Assembly: GCF_009917485.1 (NCBI RefSeq)
Contig: NZ_QZDT01000005.1
Span: 62,001-126,000, forward strand
From: Parablautia muri
GTDB taxonomy: Bacteria; Bacillota; Clostridia; Lachnospirales; Lachnospiraceae
Direction: 5' to 3'
Length of the DNA stretch: 64,000 bases
Shown here: piece after piece, positions 51,175 through 59,561 of the stretch
Layout of the letters: each line of letters begins with the position of its first letter
Numbering within the stretch: the first letter of the stretch is position 1
The notes under the pieces: model-generated
Database searches by the model: none
What the model was told of the DNA's origin: nothing
Seen by the model: only the letters and a program-made list of their open reading frames with translations
Made by a program: the position numbers and the translations under genes

Positions 51175-51834
51175 TTGAAAAAGAAATTATACGGCAATAT
51201 TTGTTTATGCAGTTTTATTGTCTTTCTGCTTTGTGCATGTGGAAAACAGCAATCCCAGGGTATTCATGAGCCTACCCCGGCTTTAGACCATTCTATAACA
51301 AAAATGCCTGATTTGGCAGATAATACTCCTGAAACTGTAACGTTTCAGGCAACAGTAATTGATACGGCCGCCGATTCGATTTTGGTAAAACCTATAGAGG
51401 GTTCTTTGGAACTTAATTCGGCAGATCAGTTTCGTATACCCAATAAGGAACAACTTGAATTACAAATTGGCGATTTGGTGGAAATCACTTACAACGGGGA
51501 GATATTAGAAACATATCCTGCACAATTAGGAGATGTGTATAAAATGACATTGTCAGAGCAGGAAGAATCTGTAGTAATGTGGGATAGGATACCTATGGTA
51601 AGAGTAAATGGAAAATTATATTATCACACAGGAAAAGAAAGTACTGTTACCGGCCGCTGCGGAAATATGGATGGAGAGATAACGACCACGGTTGACGGAA
51701 CTGAAATTCCAATGGAAGATAATCAGTCTAACTTTGGGAGTGGATTTGGTTATCAATATGGAACGGACGATACAATAGAGATTTATATGAATGAAAAGTG
51801 GTTTGTCTTTGAATACAGAGAAGAATCTGAATGA
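51175..51834 (+). CDS. Lipoprotein with a DUF3221-like domain
   Basis: 219 aa from a TTG at 51175 with GGAGGGGG 5 nt upstream; the in-frame TTG at 51160 would overlap that site. The signal sequence KKKLYGNICLCSFIVFLL ends in the lipobox LCAC. Residues about 50-130 resemble the small beta-barrel DUF3221/YobA type (ATVIDTAADSILVKPIEG, GDLVEITYNGEILETYPAQL). The C-terminal 80 residues are beta-rich with VNGKLYYHTGKES and have no clear family. Function unknown; surface-exposed. Confidence 0.75.
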   Translation: MKKKLYGNICLCSFIVFLLCACGKQQSQGIHEPTPALDHSITKMPDLADNTPETVTFQATVIDTAADSILVKPIEGSLELNSADQFRIPNKEQLELQIGDLVEITYNGEILETYPAQLGDVYKMTLSEQEESVVMWDRIPMVRVNGKLYYHTGKESTVTGRCGNMDGEITTTVDGTEIPMEDNQSNFGSGFGYQYGTDDTIEIYMNEKWFVFEYREESE

Positions 51835-51847
51835 AACTTTCTATTGT

Positions 51848-52753
51848 TCATTTCCGATACTGTTTCAAAGCCTCAACATAGATTTCCCCCAATTCCGATA
51901 ATTCTTTATCCTTGTTAAGTATGTATCCGATATGCATTACTTCATCTTCCTTAAGGGGAACGGAAATGATAGAATCCCCTTGCAGATATTTGGGAAAAAT
52001 ACCGCTTGAAATTGTATATCCTCCCAAGCCAATCATCAGATTTACGATAGCCGCACGGTCACTTACCTTAATGCTTCTTTCAGCAGGCTCATTGCTGAAA
52101 AGTTCCTCTGAAAAATTGGAAGACTCATAAGTCCCCTGCACAAAGCTAAGCCGGGGATATGGTTTCAAATCATCCAACTGAACAGACGCACATTCTGCCA
52201 GCGGATGTTCCTTGCTGATAAAGATATGGGGCCTTGCGGTAAACAGCTCATAAAAGTTCAAATTGTATTCATCAAACAACTTTCTCAGCACATTTTCATT
52301 GCTGTTGCAAAGATAAAGGATTCCCAAATCGCTAAACCGGTTCCGCACATCTTCTACGATTTGATGGGTCTGTGTTTCATTCAGGATAAACTCATATCTC
52401 TCCTGACCAAAACGCTCTACCAGTTCCACAAACGCATTGGCCGTAAAGGTAAAATGCTGGGTAGAAACGCAGAATCGCTGCTTTGCCGGTTCTCTGTTAA
52501 CATATTTTGATTCCAGCAGTTCCATCTGCTGGACAACCTGCCTTGCATATCCTAAAAGCTCCATGCCCTCTTTCGTCAATGCTACGCCCGCCCGGCATCG
52601 GCTGAAAATTGTTATTCCGGATTCCTTTTCCACTTCTTTGATGGCGCCGGAGAGACTGGGCTGGGAAATATAGAGCTCTTTTGACGCTTCTGTAATAGAA
52701 CCTCTTTCTGCAACGGCAATCATATATCTTAATTGTTGTAATGTCATCCTCAT
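51848..52753 (-). CDS. LysR family transcriptional regulator
   Basis: 301 aa. The helix-turn-helix is MTLQQLRYMIAVAERGSITE, then ASKELYISQPSLSGAIKEVE; the effector domain follows (CVSTQHFTFTANAFVELVER, then a second lobe). The target is unclear: neighbours are a convergent lipoprotein gene and a toxin-antitoxin pair. CysL- or CcpC-like function is possible but not shown. Confidence 0.92.
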   Translation of the reverse strand: MRMTLQQLRYMIAVAERGSITEASKELYISQPSLSGAIKEVEKESGITIFSRCRAGVALTKEGMELLGYARQVVQQMELLESKYVNREPAKQRFCVSTQHFTFTANAFVELVERFGQERYEFILNETQTHQIVEDVRNRFSDLGILYLCNSNENVLRKLFDEYNLNFYELFTARPHIFISKEHPLAECASVQLDDLKPYPRLSFVQGTYESSNFSEELFSNEPAERSIKVSDRAAIVNLMIGLGGYTISSGIFPKYLQGDSIISVPLKEDEVMHIGYILNKDKELSELGEIYVEALKQYRK

Positions 52754-52885
52754 TTTCCTGTCAATTCCTTATTTCTGAAGGTATCATCATCGCGGTCTTG
52801 CTTTATGTCGTTTCCTTCTTTAACTTATTGGTTTCTATCAAAATGCCGTAAAAGATTTTTGCAAATGTCCTACATCCATTGGCCA

Positions 52886-53143
52886 CTATGAATAGTGATA
52901 TCTGCAAGTATATACGATTAAATTGGTCCCTTCCAATTGATAAACCAATCTATGCTCATCGGTTATCCTTCTACTCCATTTACCTGCTAAATCATATTTT
53001 AAAGATTCCGGTTTGCCAATCCCCTCAAACGGGCTCCTTTTTATATCCTTAATTAATTCATTGATTCTTTTTACAATTTTTTTATCCATTTTTTTCCAGT
53101 ATATATAATCCTCCCAGGCATTCTCAGTGAGGGATATATTCAT
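52886..53143 (-). CDS. yoeB: YoeB-type mRNA interferase toxin
   Basis: 85 aa, the normal YoeB length. The ribosome-dependent endoribonuclease residues match the E. coli numbering: Glu46, Arg65 (DEHRLVYQ), His83 and Tyr84 (CRYHYS). The substrate-binding GKWSRRITDEHRLVY block is intact. The gene starts 3 bp after the antitoxin stop, so the toxin is made only with YefM. It should be active. Confidence 0.95.
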   Translation of the reverse strand: MNISLTENAWEDYIYWKKMDKKIVKRINELIKDIKRSPFEGIGKPESLKYDLAGKWSRRITDEHRLVYQLEGTNLIVYTCRYHYS

Positions 53144-53146
53144 AAA

Positions 53147-53398
53147 CTAATCCTCCACATCAAAGTTTACAAGTTTTCCATCTTCTGCTTGTTGGACAGA
53201 TTCTTTCAACCACTCATAGTTTGACTTACTCTCTCTTACATGAAGGTTTTCAATCAAGTTATCGTACTGTGCCTGAGACATCAGTACGACATTTTCATCG
53301 TTTTTCCTTGTAATGATTGCAATGTCGGAATCATGCACCACCCGATCGCAAACTTCCTTAAAATTATTCCTTACATTAGAAAAATTAGTTGCTATCAT
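53147..53398 (-). CDS. yefM: YefM-type antitoxin
   Basis: 83 aa Phd/YefM antitoxin. The N-terminal DNA-binding fold is FSNVRNNFKEVCDRVVHDSD, then AIITRKNDENVVLMSQAQYD. The acidic C-terminus (VQQAEDGKLVNFDVED) would wrap the toxin. GGGAGGG lies 7-10 nt upstream of the ATG. The promoter is flanked by TGTACA-type sites, as in E. coli yefM-yoeB, where the complex represses itself. Confidence 0.94.
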   Translation of the reverse strand: MIATNFSNVRNNFKEVCDRVVHDSDIAIITRKNDENVVLMSQAQYDNLIENLHVRESKSNYEWLKESVQQAEDGKLVNFDVED

Positions 53399-53421
53399 AC
53401 AATCGCCCTCCCTTTAAATTA

Positions 53422-53471
53422 GTATATTCTACACCCATAGTATTATCAATATTTTGTACAATATTCTGTAC
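53422..53471 (-). promoter_or_regulatory. yefM-yoeB promoter and TGTACA operator
   Basis: On the minus strand -35 TTGATA (53445-53450) and -10 TATACT (53422-53427), 17-nt spacing. Just upstream are TGTACA (53456-53461) and a second TGTAC (53467-53471), the hexamer core known from the E. coli yefM-yoeB operator. Confidence 0.65.
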
Positions 53472-53478
53472 GTTTCAA

Positions 53479-53528
53479 GCAACTATTCAACCAGGCCTGT
53501 GCATTTACTGCACAGACCGTGAAAAATT
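53479..53528. repeat. Degraded GTTACT-type element
   Basis: CAACTATTCAACC faces ACCGTGAAAAATT around CTGTGCA-TTTAC-TGCACAG, the same design as 26647-26725 and 50879-51023 but with eroded ends. Confidence 0.45.
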
Positions 53529-53568
53529 CCAGTAAAGGCTGTCCGCATCCGCTAACTTTTTGAAAAAA

Positions 53569-54942
53569 TTATCCTTCCTCTTTCGTGGGTTTGGCGGATT
53601 TTTCATCCGCATTCTGCAAAAGACCGATTGTCTCATGTTCCTCAAAATACATACGCTTATCATATACGCCGCAGTGCATGTAAAACCCCGTTCCCCCAAC
53701 TGTATTAAATCCTTCCTCAAATCGATAAACTGTTTCTCCTGCTCCGCCCTGTCTTGGGACCCGAATCAGCTCCCGCTCCATTTCCGGAAAGCCCTGGGAT
53801 TCCGTACCTAAATATCTGCTCTCCAGCAAGTAAACGTAATCAGCATCATAATTTGCCAGCAAAATTTCCGCCCACGCGTCCGCATCCTTTTCAAAAAAGA
53901 GCCGTGCCTCCTTTGTGTTATAATCCACATACCAAATATCTCCTCCTTCGTTGGCTCCATAATAAATTCCTGTTTCCGTCACAATCACAGGATAGTCTGC
54001 CATATCGCATAAATACTCATAAGTTCCATCTTCCTTTTCCAGAAAAAGGCTTCTTAGCAGTTCATCCTTATACTGGCTGACCACCTGGTTTCCCTCAAGC
54101 ATTTCTCTGCAGGCGGCAACATCCATTATCGCCTGATATCTCTTTCCGGTTTCCTCTACCATTTCCCAATACGCATCATCCGATCGGGCATTCATCTTCT
54201 GCCATTCCAGCTCCATGTAATCATTGTACTCCCGGTAGAGAAAATCATCCGCCTTATCGTCCAACCAGCCGGTGATTGCTCCCTTTTCATTCAGTTCAAA
54301 TCCGATTCTTGCACCGTAATCCCTTGCCACATATAGATTACTTTCGTAAATAGAAACACGATACAAGAGGTCAAATTGCGTACTGATATCCGCAAGCATA
54401 TCTTCAACCGCAAGGGTATTTAAATCCATTCGGTAAACGGTGGCCGCCTCCTGTCCTTCTTTTGACACCGACCCGCAAAAATAAAGATAATTCTGATAAA
54501 GTTCCATTCCCCTTCTTGCCCTGTAGGAATTTTCGTAAATCAGTTCTTCTTCTCCTTCCCCATCTTTCACCCGTCTGATGCCGTCTTCTCTGGCCAGGTA
54601 CACATCTCCCTCGTAACAGCGAAGCATTTCATTATATTCATGATTGTAATTAAAATCCTGTTCTGCCTTTGGATTTTCCGCTCCATTGCCTTCCGGTTCC
54701 CCGCCTTCTGATGATTCATTCAAATCCCCCGCGTCCTGCATGCCTTCATCCGGAGAATCATTTGATGAGGTCAAATTCCCCTGGATATCCGAATCTGCCT
54801 CCGCCCCTTTCCCTTCTTCTGGTTTATCGCCACATGATATAAGAAGGCTGACCGCCATAATCAATATACTTATCATTAAAATTCCGGAGATACCGTTTCT
54901 TTTTCCTTTTTTCTTTATCAGATTGTCAATCCTTTTTTCCAT
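53569..54942 (-). CDS. Lipoprotein of unknown function
   Basis: 457 aa. The N-terminus is basic, followed by a hydrophobic stretch ending in a LISC lipobox, then a long acidic low-complexity linker (residues about 40-100, rich in Glu, Gly, Asp). The rest is beta-strand-rich with repeated phrases such as LYFCGSVSKEG, LYVARDYG and YYGANEGGDIWYVDY, like DUF5050/propeller-type surface proteins. There is no enzyme motif that I recognise. It stands alone next to the toxin-antitoxin pair. Confidence 0.7.
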   Translation of the reverse strand: MEKRIDNLIKKKGKRNGISGILMISILIMAVSLLISCGDKPEEGKGAEADSDIQGNLTSSNDSPDEGMQDAGDLNESSEGGEPEGNGAENPKAEQDFNYNHEYNEMLRCYEGDVYLAREDGIRRVKDGEGEEELIYENSYRARRGMELYQNYLYFCGSVSKEGQEAATVYRMDLNTLAVEDMLADISTQFDLLYRVSIYESNLYVARDYGARIGFELNEKGAITGWLDDKADDFLYREYNDYMELEWQKMNARSDDAYWEMVEETGKRYQAIMDVAACREMLEGNQVVSQYKDELLRSLFLEKEDGTYEYLCDMADYPVIVTETGIYYGANEGGDIWYVDYNTKEARLFFEKDADAWAEILLANYDADYVYLLESRYLGTESQGFPEMERELIRVPRQGGAGETVYRFEEGFNTVGGTGFYMHCGVYDKRMYFEEHETIGLLQNADEKSAKPTKEEG

Positions 54943-55135
54943 ATGCTTCTTAATCCTCCAAAATCTCTGGAAAATACATCATTTTGTGTACCATTCTTTA
55001 CATTGTTCCCGATGCTGCTTTGTATGCTTTTTTGTGCATTGCCTGTCATGTCTGTATATTCAACCAATGAGGAGATACTGTCACAATCCTCAGTTTCTTT
55101 TCATAGCATTCAACACATATTTCTATCCCAGCCCT

Positions 55136-56940
55136 CTACTCTTTCGTATATCTTCTGTTTTTGGTTGCTGCCGTACAGGAAATGAAATTCATTGCAACCA
55201 GTTCATTTAAAAGTTGTCTTGTTCTGGATCCTTTCAAACCTACCATTTGTGCGATTTCCTCCGAACTATAAGATATTCCCTGCTTCATACAATCCAATAT
55301 TTGTTTTTGCCGTTTTGACAGTCCTGGCACGCCTATTGTATGAGCTGTTGATTTTTCTGCCGATTTTTCTGCCGATTTTTCTGCCGATTCTGCTAAACTA
55401 TCTGCCAGATTTTGTGCCATACCGGAAAGCCTTTTGTTATCCTGCATTTGATTGCTTAAATTTTGGGCTGTCTCGCTGATTTTCTCAATCTGTTCTTTTG
55501 AGAACGTATTCATATATGCCACTATCCTCTTTATCACTCCCTCAATCCCCTCTGACTTTTCTATTGAGATTGGAATTGCCTCTATTGAACTATTAAATGT
55601 TTCTGCTATTTTCTCAACCTGTATTTCCGAATCATTCACATTTTCAATTATTTTCTCATACAATTCCTGCAATGCAGCCAGCCAGCCCGGCATCATATTC
55701 AATGTTAATGTAACCTGATTCAGTCTTGTATCTTCCTTTAGTTCCGGCTTTATCCATCCTTCATTTTCCCATGTAGATAAAATTGCCGGAAAACCGGAGC
55801 CTGCATTATCGCCAAAACCAATCATTCTAAGCATTGTCTGCATACGGGGATTTCTTGGTTTTGAGTTTCCTCCCCGGTAAATATCTTCAATCGGAAGCTT
55901 CAATATTCCGGGATTGGTAAATTCAAATCCATCAGTACGTTTAATTACTTTCAAAGTTCCTGCATCCAACAGGTAATCTGCATGTATAATCAAATTCACA
56001 AAAGCTTCTCTAATAGCCTTGTGAACGGGTGTTTCATCAATACGCTGCATTCCTTCTAACTTAAAAGGCTTCTTCAAATCAGCAATCAGCTTTGGTGTTA
56101 CTCTGGTAAAAAAATTAAATAAATTATTTTCCCATGTTCCATCATAGGTAATACGGTCATTCCAGCGAACCTCCGGCGTAATCTCACTTTCATCCCGGTA
56201 ATCCATAAATACATTATCAAATTCGTCCCGTATGGCAAGTCCATTGCCAAACATCATCAATCCGGCAAGTGTCACACCTTCTTTTCCTCCCCTTCTATCT
56301 TTTCTATACCCACCAAGTCTTTCAAGAAAGGATTTGTCATCAAGAGAGTTCCACACATGCCCATCATTTCTAATCTCAAAAATCTGACGATATTTCCGCA
56401 GAGTTTCTTTATCAATGTCCTCCATTGTGTAATATTCCAAAATCATGCCGTCACTTCCATCTGGATTTTTATCGCGAATCATACCGTCAACTTCAAGGTC
56501 TACCGCATGATAATCACCTTCGTTATTTCTTTTAAATGTACCTTTATATGGATTTTCACCAATATATACCGGACGCATTTTGTAATCAGCTCTCGGCACC
56601 TTGATTACCACTAAACTAACTTCCGACTCCTCCACAATAAACACATCTTCATCCTTCAAAATATTTATGTTCACCTTATTGCTGTATTGCTGTTAATTGT
56701 ATTCCAAAAATCCTCCACCTGTTTCTTGGGATTATCGATTCCCTGTATGATAAATCGTTCTTCAAAATGCGTTTTCTGTTTGTCTTCCTTCACCCCAAGA
56801 ATAATATAACCTCCTTTCGTATTGGCAAAAGCAGAATAGGACTCATAAACAGATTTTGGCACGTTACTCTCTGCTTCCTTACATTCTATATCTACTTTTT
56901 CTCCCTGATATATTATTTGTTTTAATTCCTGCATGTCCAT
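55136..56940 (-). pseudogene. AlbA_2-domain transcriptional regulator split by an 8-bp tandem duplication
   Basis: An 89-aa frame (56940-56671) has the start of the AlbA_2 domain, MDMQELKQIIYQGEKVDIEC, then AFANTKGGYIILGVKED. A 512-aa frame (56674-55136) has its end, VVIKVPRADYKMRPVYIGEN, then an ATPase-like region (KAIREAFVNLIIHADYLLDA) and a C-terminal winged helix after an AEKS repeat. The two frames meet at a tandem duplication, TATTGCTG twice at 56677-56692. Removing one copy restores a single 598-codon frame reading NSNKVNINILKDEDV. The second frame could also start at a GTG overlapping the first stop (GTGA), giving two coupled halves. Confidence 0.82.
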
Positions 56941-57318
56941 AGTACCCTATCACCCTCTTTCCCACATACATATCAATTTTGTAATATCTGACATCCTTTA
57001 TAGCGCTTTCTTAATTGTGGATAACTTGTTTTTATTCTATCATAATACAGCCCGATCGCACATATGAAAATCCATCACATATTTATTTCTTATCTTAAAA
57101 AATCCTGCTTTTCTTTCAACTTCTCCCAAATCCGATTTTTACCGTCATTTTATTTTCGTATACCTGTTTACATCTATTCTTTTACACGATATACTGAGTT
57201 AAAACCTATTTACGCCTCTTGAAACGTACTGATATGTCGAAATCTTTTCTACCGGATGTGCGACATAGTCCTACTGTCTATAGAAGGGGCTGCCACACAA
57301 AAAGCAAGGATTATTGAT
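56941..57318 (+). promoter_or_regulatory. Gap before the alanine symporter, with a promoter
   Basis: In this 378-bp gap the only clear signal is TTTACA (57167-57172), 17 nt, TATACT (57190-57195), a good promoter for the symporter gene. I see no gene, riboswitch or repeat in the rest. Confidence 0.6.
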
Positions 57319-58737
57319 ATGGACTTTTTAACCAAAGCAACAGACTTAATCGTCACTATTTTTTATGCCGTATACCATGTCTTATGGGGCGATCTTATTA
57401 CGGTTCCTTTGCCAGGCGGAAGCTCTCTCGGCTTATCTTTACTTGTTCTGATTTTGATTCCATCGGGAATATATTTTACCCTGCGCACCCGGTTTCTTCC
57501 TTTCAGACTGTTCCCCGAAATGATAAAAATTATGGCGGAAAAGCGGAATGTCAGTCAAAAAGATGCCATTTCAGGCTTACAGGCGCTGATTGTATCCACC
57601 GCCACCCGGGTTGGTATGGGCAATCTGGTAGGGGTGGTAGCTGCCATTTCCGCCGGCGGAGCAGGCGCTGTTTTCTGGATGTGGGTGATTGCCCTGTTAG
57701 GCTCCTCCACTGCTTTTATCGAAGGAACACTGGCCCAGCTTTATAAAGAAAAGGACCCGCTCTACGGCGGATACAGAGGCGGCCCGGCTTATTATATCCA
57801 TTGCCTTTTTCTTAAGAAAAGCAACGCCCGTAAACGTTCTTTCATTGCCGTGCTGTTTGCAATCTCCGGTCTGATTTGCTGGTGCGGAATCAGCCAGGTT
57901 ATCGGCAATTCGGTTTCCTCCGCTTTTGAAAACGCGTTCCGCATCCCGCCGCTTTATACCACAATCATCCTCGTGATTATTTCTGCGATTATTGTGCTGC
58001 GTAAAAACGCAACCGTAAAGGTACTTGACATTCTGGTGCCAATCATGGCCGCATGTTATTTTTTGATTACATTGTTTATCATCTTCAAAAATATAGGACT
58101 GCTGCCATCCGTATTCCAGCGTATTTTTGCCGAGGCCTTTGGTCTGCGTCAGGCTGTGGCCGGCGGATTTGGGGCGGTGATTATGAACGGTGCAAAAAGA
58201 GGCTTGTTTTCCAATGAAGCCGGTTCCGGCTCCGCGCCCTGCGCCGCTGCCGCTGCCGATATCAGCCATCCTGCCAAAGAAGGCCTTCTGCAGGCCCTGG
58301 GCGTATTTATTGACACCATTGTTATCTGCAGCTGTTCTGCTATGATTATGCTCCTTGCCCCTGCCCACCTTACGGACGGCCTTCAAGGTATGGATCTTCT
58401 GCAGACCGCTATGCAGCATCACATGGGCGGGTTCGGCGTAATCTTTATTGCCGCCATACTTTGGCTTTTTAGCTTTTCAACTTTTATCGGCATTCTGTTC
58501 TACGCCCGTCCGAACATTGCCTACCTATTTGGGGACAACTGGCTCTCCCAGACCCTTTATAAGATTTTGGCCCTTGTCATGCTCTTTATCGGCGGGCTGG
58601 CTGCTTACACATTTGTCTGGGATTTGGGGGATATGGGCGTTGGACTGATGACAGTTTTTAACATGATTGCCTTGATTCCTCTGGCGCCCCAGGCGATTCA
58701 GTCCCTGCGGGAGTATGAAAGCAAAATATTAAGGTAG
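57319..58737 (+). CDS. Sodium:alanine/glycine symporter (AGCS family)
   Basis: 472 aa from MDFLTKATDLIVTIFYAVYH at 57319 (AAGGA 8 nt upstream; open to 57256). About 11 membrane segments. Family motifs are TRVGMGNLVGVVAAISAGG, GAVFWMWVIALLGSSTAFIE (substrate/sodium site region), PLYGGYRGGPAYYI and GLFSNEAGSGSAP. It imports alanine or glycine with sodium. Confidence 0.93.
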   Translation: MDFLTKATDLIVTIFYAVYHVLWGDLITVPLPGGSSLGLSLLVLILIPSGIYFTLRTRFLPFRLFPEMIKIMAEKRNVSQKDAISGLQALIVSTATRVGMGNLVGVVAAISAGGAGAVFWMWVIALLGSSTAFIEGTLAQLYKEKDPLYGGYRGGPAYYIHCLFLKKSNARKRSFIAVLFAISGLICWCGISQVIGNSVSSAFENAFRIPPLYTTIILVIISAIIVLRKNATVKVLDILVPIMAACYFLITLFIIFKNIGLLPSVFQRIFAEAFGLRQAVAGGFGAVIMNGAKRGLFSNEAGSGSAPCAAAAADISHPAKEGLLQALGVFIDTIVICSCSAMIMLLAPAHLTDGLQGMDLLQTAMQHHMGGFGVIFIAAILWLFSFSTFIGILFYARPNIAYLFGDNWLSQTLYKILALVMLFIGGLAAYTFVWDLGDMGVGLMTVFNMIALIPLAPQAIQSLREYESKILR

Positions 58738-58828
58738 AATTTGTGATTGCCCATAGTGTACTTCGTTTCGTACACATAGTATGTTTTGCATACCGTTTGC
58801 GGCTTTCTTGCAAGAATGGAGGTTCCAT

Positions 58829-59395
58829 ATGAGAGAAGATATTATAATTCGTCCTGAAACAGCGAAAGATTATCATGCTATTGTTTCTTTGATTCTGCGT
58901 TCCTTCCATGAGGGGACAGATTATTCTGACGGTACAGACGTAGTTGCCTTAGTTGAAGAAATACGGCAGTCTAAGTACTATATCCCGGCTTTATCCTTTG
59001 TTGCCGAATTAAAGGGCGAAGTTGTCGGGCATTTCCTGTTTTCACACTTTCCATTGTCCCAGACACCTAAGGGCGAGCATATCCACAACGGCGGTATTTT
59101 GATGCTGGCGCCTGTTTCGGTTCATGCAGACCATTTTCACCAACATATCGGTTCAACCATGTTAAACCTGGGCATTCAAAAAGCGAAAGAATATGGGGCC
59201 AAGGGCATCACCGTAGAGGGAGACTACCATTTTTATAACCGTGTGGGATTTCATACTTCATCGGAATTTGGGATCTATCCTACAAGCGGAATCCCAATGG
59301 CCGAGCCAAGATGTATGATGTGCATGGAAACATCGGAAGGGTCTTTGAAAGATGTAAGCGGTTATGTGGTGTATGATATGTATTATAATGCATAG
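58829..59395 (+). CDS. GNAT family N-acetyltransferase (YhbS-like)
   Basis: 188 aa from MREDIIIRPETAKDYHAIVS at 58829 (GGAGG 6 nt upstream). Order of elements follows the GNAT fold: FVAELKGEVVGHFLFSHFPL, the acetyl-CoA strand ILMLAPVSVHADHFHQHIGS, then GITVEGDYHFYNRVGFHTSS. The usual Q/R-x-x-G-x-G/A pyrophosphate loop is replaced by HQHIGS, still plausible. The substrate is unknown. Its ribosome site lies at the end of a leader repeat shared with three other genes. Confidence 0.85.
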   Translation: MREDIIIRPETAKDYHAIVSLILRSFHEGTDYSDGTDVVALVEEIRQSKYYIPALSFVAELKGEVVGHFLFSHFPLSQTPKGEHIHNGGILMLAPVSVHADHFHQHIGSTMLNLGIQKAKEYGAKGITVEGDYHFYNRVGFHTSSEFGIYPTSGIPMAEPRCMMCMETSEGSLKDVSGYVVYDMYYNA

Positions 59396-59561
59396 AAAAG
59401 TAAAAATTGCGCTGCCCATACACTGCCCCATATTCTCACAGGGTTCTCTTACACAATTATTTCTGATTATACACCTATTATATCGGCATAAAATCTTCCT
59501 GTTGAACAGGAAAGTTACGAAACTCTCTTTCTTGGGAACCACATAACGGTTAGTGAACCTT

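Noticed and set aside
53505-53720. 71-aa minus-strand ORF
   Set aside because: It overlaps the lipoprotein gene's 3' end in another frame and has no supporting signals.
57697-58422. 241-aa minus-strand ORF inside the alanine symporter
   Set aside because: It is fully antisense to a clear membrane transporter and has no coding character of its own.
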